Shown here piece after piece: positions 62,699-64,000 of a stretch of DNA of 64,000 nucleotides; position 1 is the first letter of the stretch; each line of letters begins with the position of its first letter. The notes under the pieces were generated by a model. That model ran no database searches and was not told the DNA's origin. It saw only the letters and a program-made list of their open reading frames with translations. A program made the position numbers and the translations under genes. The stretch is from Pseudomonas taiwanensis (GTDB lineage: Bacteria > Pseudomonadota > Gammaproteobacteria > Pseudomonadales > Pseudomonadaceae). Where the stretch lies: the NCBI RefSeq assembly GCF_013393345.1, contig NZ_QJRF01000031.1:62001-126000 (forward strand), in the 5' to 3' direction.

Positions 62699-63903
62699 GC
62701 CTTGAGTGCCTTGAGGCGCTCGGCCTTGAGCGCTTCGCCCAATTCCGCCCCCTTCAATCCCTTTTCCAGCAGCGGTTGCACGGCGACTTTGCGGGCAGCC
62801 TGGGCTGCCCCCAGCAGATAGGCGGCTTGCGGATAGTCGCGGTGTTCCAGGCCGGTGCGGCCGCGCGCGTCCATCTCGCTGGCGGCGACGAACTCCTCGA
62901 AGCGCTGCGGCCGGCGGTAGACGTCGAAGCATTGCAGGAGCTCCAGCAGGGTGGAGGCGCGCAGTTCCAGGGCGCGATGGGCGTGGGTGTGATACTCGCC
63001 GACCAACAGTGCCAGTTCCTGGCAGTCGCGGGGCGCCTTGCAGCGCTCATTAATGGCCTTGATCAGTTTCAGGCCGCGCTTTTCGTGGGCGATGTGCCGT
63101 GGCCATTCTTCTTCTGGGGTCAGGCCCTTGCCCAGGTCGTGCAGCAGGCTGGCCCAGCGTACGGTCAGCGGCTGGTCGTGCTCGGCGCACTGGCGCAGGA
63201 CGGCCAGCACGTGGACGCCGGTGTCGACTTCCGGGTGATGCTTCGCCGGCTGCGGCACGCCGAACAAACCGTCCACTTCAGGCAACCAGGCTGCCAGGGC
63301 GCCGCATTCGTGCAGCACCTGGATGAACACGTCCGGGCGTGGCTCCATCAGGGCGCGAGAGATTTCTTTCCAGCTGCGCTCCGGTGTCAGGGCATCCAGT
63401 TCGCCTGATTCGGCGATCTGCCGCATCAGCTCCAGGGTTTCCTGCGCGACGGTGAAGCCCAGGGGCGCATAGCGTGCGGCGAATCGCGCGACGCGTAGCA
63501 CTCGCAGCGGGTCTTCGGCGAAAGCGGGGGAGACGTGGCGCAGTACGCGGGATTCGAGGTCTTTCTGGCCCTCATAGGGGTCGATGAGATTGCCGTGGTT
63601 ATCCTCGGCCATGGCGTTGACCGTGAGGTCTCGGCGGATCAGATCCTGTTCCAGGGTCACATCCGGGCTGGCGTAGAAGGTGAAGCCGCCATAACCGCGT
63701 CCACTCTTGCGCTCGGTGCGCGCCAGGGCATATTCCTCGCCGGTTTGCGGATGCAGGAACACCGGGAAGTCCGCACCCACTGGGCAGTAACCCTTTTCCA
63801 GCATTTCTTCGGCGGTGGCGCCGACCACGACCCAATCGATCTCGGTGATGGCGCGATTCAACAGGCGGTCGCGTACCGCGCCACCGACTTTGTATATCTG
63901 CAT
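62671..63903 (-). CDS. cca: Multifunctional CCA tRNA nucleotidyltransferase
   Basis: Enzyme of 410 residues that adds or repairs the 3' CCA of tRNAs. N-terminal class II nucleotidyltransferase head ([15 protein letters not shown], then EIDWVVVG), neck with [10 protein letters not shown] and the base-selecting region [16 protein letters not shown], and a C-terminal HD phosphohydrolase domain ([15 protein letters not shown] and SLLHDLGKG). The first catalytic carboxylate, Asp21 in E. coli Cca, is Glu21 here (TEIDWV), while Asp23 is kept. Start ATG 63903. Convergent overlap with folK of 28 bp at the 3' end. Confidence 0.94.
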   Translation of the reverse strand: MQIYKVGGAVRDRLLNRAITEIDWVVVGATAEEMLEKGYCPVGADFPVFLHPQTGEEYALARTERKSGRGYGGFTFYASPDVTLEQDLIRRDLTVNAMAEDNHGNLIDPYEGQKDLESRVLRHVSPAFAEDPLRVLRVARFAARYAPLGFTVAQETLELMRQIAESGELDALTPERSWKEISRALMEPRPDVFIQVLHECGALAAWLPEVDGLFGVPQPAKHHPEVDTGVHVLAVLRQCAEHDQPLTVRWASLLHDLGKGLTPEEEWPRHIAHEKRGLKLIKAINERCKAPRDCQELALLVGEYHTHAHRALELRASTLLELLQCFDVYRRPQRFEEFVAASEMDARGRTGLEHRDYPQAAYLLGAAQAARKVAVQPLLEKGLKGAELGEALKAERLKALKAYKEGGGKA

Positions 63904-63935
63904 GTGTTGCCTCCGTGGCTGCGGAGGATAGCAGT

Positions 63936-64000
63936 CTAGTGGGCTACAGGAATCTGCCCGACCAGCGCCCTTACTGTGTTTTCGAGCAGTTCGGCACTGT
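63936..64000 (-). CDS. Partial gene, C-terminal end only
   Basis: On the minus strand an open frame enters from the right edge and ends [20 protein letters not shown] followed by TAG at 63936. Only about 21 residues are visible, so the product cannot be named. It would lie directly upstream of cca on the same strand, with 32 bp between. Confidence 0.4.
   Translation of the reverse strand, partial: SAELLENTVRALVGQIPVAH

Overview
The window is a GC-rich chromosomal segment of a Pseudomonas-type gammaproteobacterium. The right end carries the syntenic block rmcA - tRNA(CAU) / rpoD-dnaG-rpsU // tsaD // plsY // folB-folK // cca that is typical of the genus. The left part holds Pseudomonas-style amino-acid catabolism (lysine 2-monooxygenase, hydroxyproline degradation, gamma-glutamylated polyamine degradation). 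The many copies of short intergenic palindromes, such as GCGAATGAATTCGC and CCCCTCTCCC-N3-GGGAGAGGGG, also fit environmental pseudomonads. The genus is inferred from gene content; the species is not determined. No prophage, insertion sequence or CRISPR array was seen.

Layout. 1-10.4 kb: the 5' part of davB (L-lysine 2-monooxygenase), a PAS-AraC regulator, and a divergent operon for 4-hydroxyproline catabolism. That operon encodes an APC permease, an Ldh-family imino-acid reductase, 4-hydroxyproline 2-epimerase, a pyrroline-4-hydroxy-2-carboxylate deaminase, alpha-ketoglutarate-semialdehyde dehydrogenase and a D-hydroxyproline oxidoreductase; an Lrp-type regulator follows. 10.5-18 kb: small envelope or stress proteins (glycine-zipper, DUF533, DUF2790), an NmrA-like/AraC divergent pair, a Fur-box-preceded siderophore receptor and a Sel1 lipoprotein. 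18-25.8 kb: a LysR regulator and a polyamine block (PuuB-like oxidase, PuuR-like repressor, PuuA-like ligase, LysR, PotF-like binding protein, agmatinase). This fits agmatine to putrescine to the gamma-glutamyl pathway.

26-31 kb: a short-chain-acid module with a sigma54 enhancer-binding regulator, a GntP-type permease and a YdiF-like CoA-transferase. A clear -24/-12 promoter and three upstream dyads sit before the permease. 31-33.2 kb: a Pmp3-like peptide and a divergent EamA transporter/LysR pair. 33.2-44.6 kb: the least familiar region, which looks like a degradative cluster for an unidentified nitrogenous ring compound. It has two cytosine-deaminase-like amidohydrolases, a third amidohydrolase lacking the usual HxH, a flavin-reductase-like protein, a solute-binding protein, a full polyamine-type ABC importer, and a divergent GntR regulator with a hydantoin-racemase-like enzyme.

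45-51.6 kb: two tandem DUF2946 genes, a TonB-dependent receptor, cobF and metE (the B12-independent methionine synthase). 51.6-64 kb: the housekeeping block, including the c-di-GMP protein RmcA, the macromolecular-synthesis operon and cca. Intergenic spaces are dominated by dispersed repeats, including three tandem copies of a 121-bp unit at 33246-33594.
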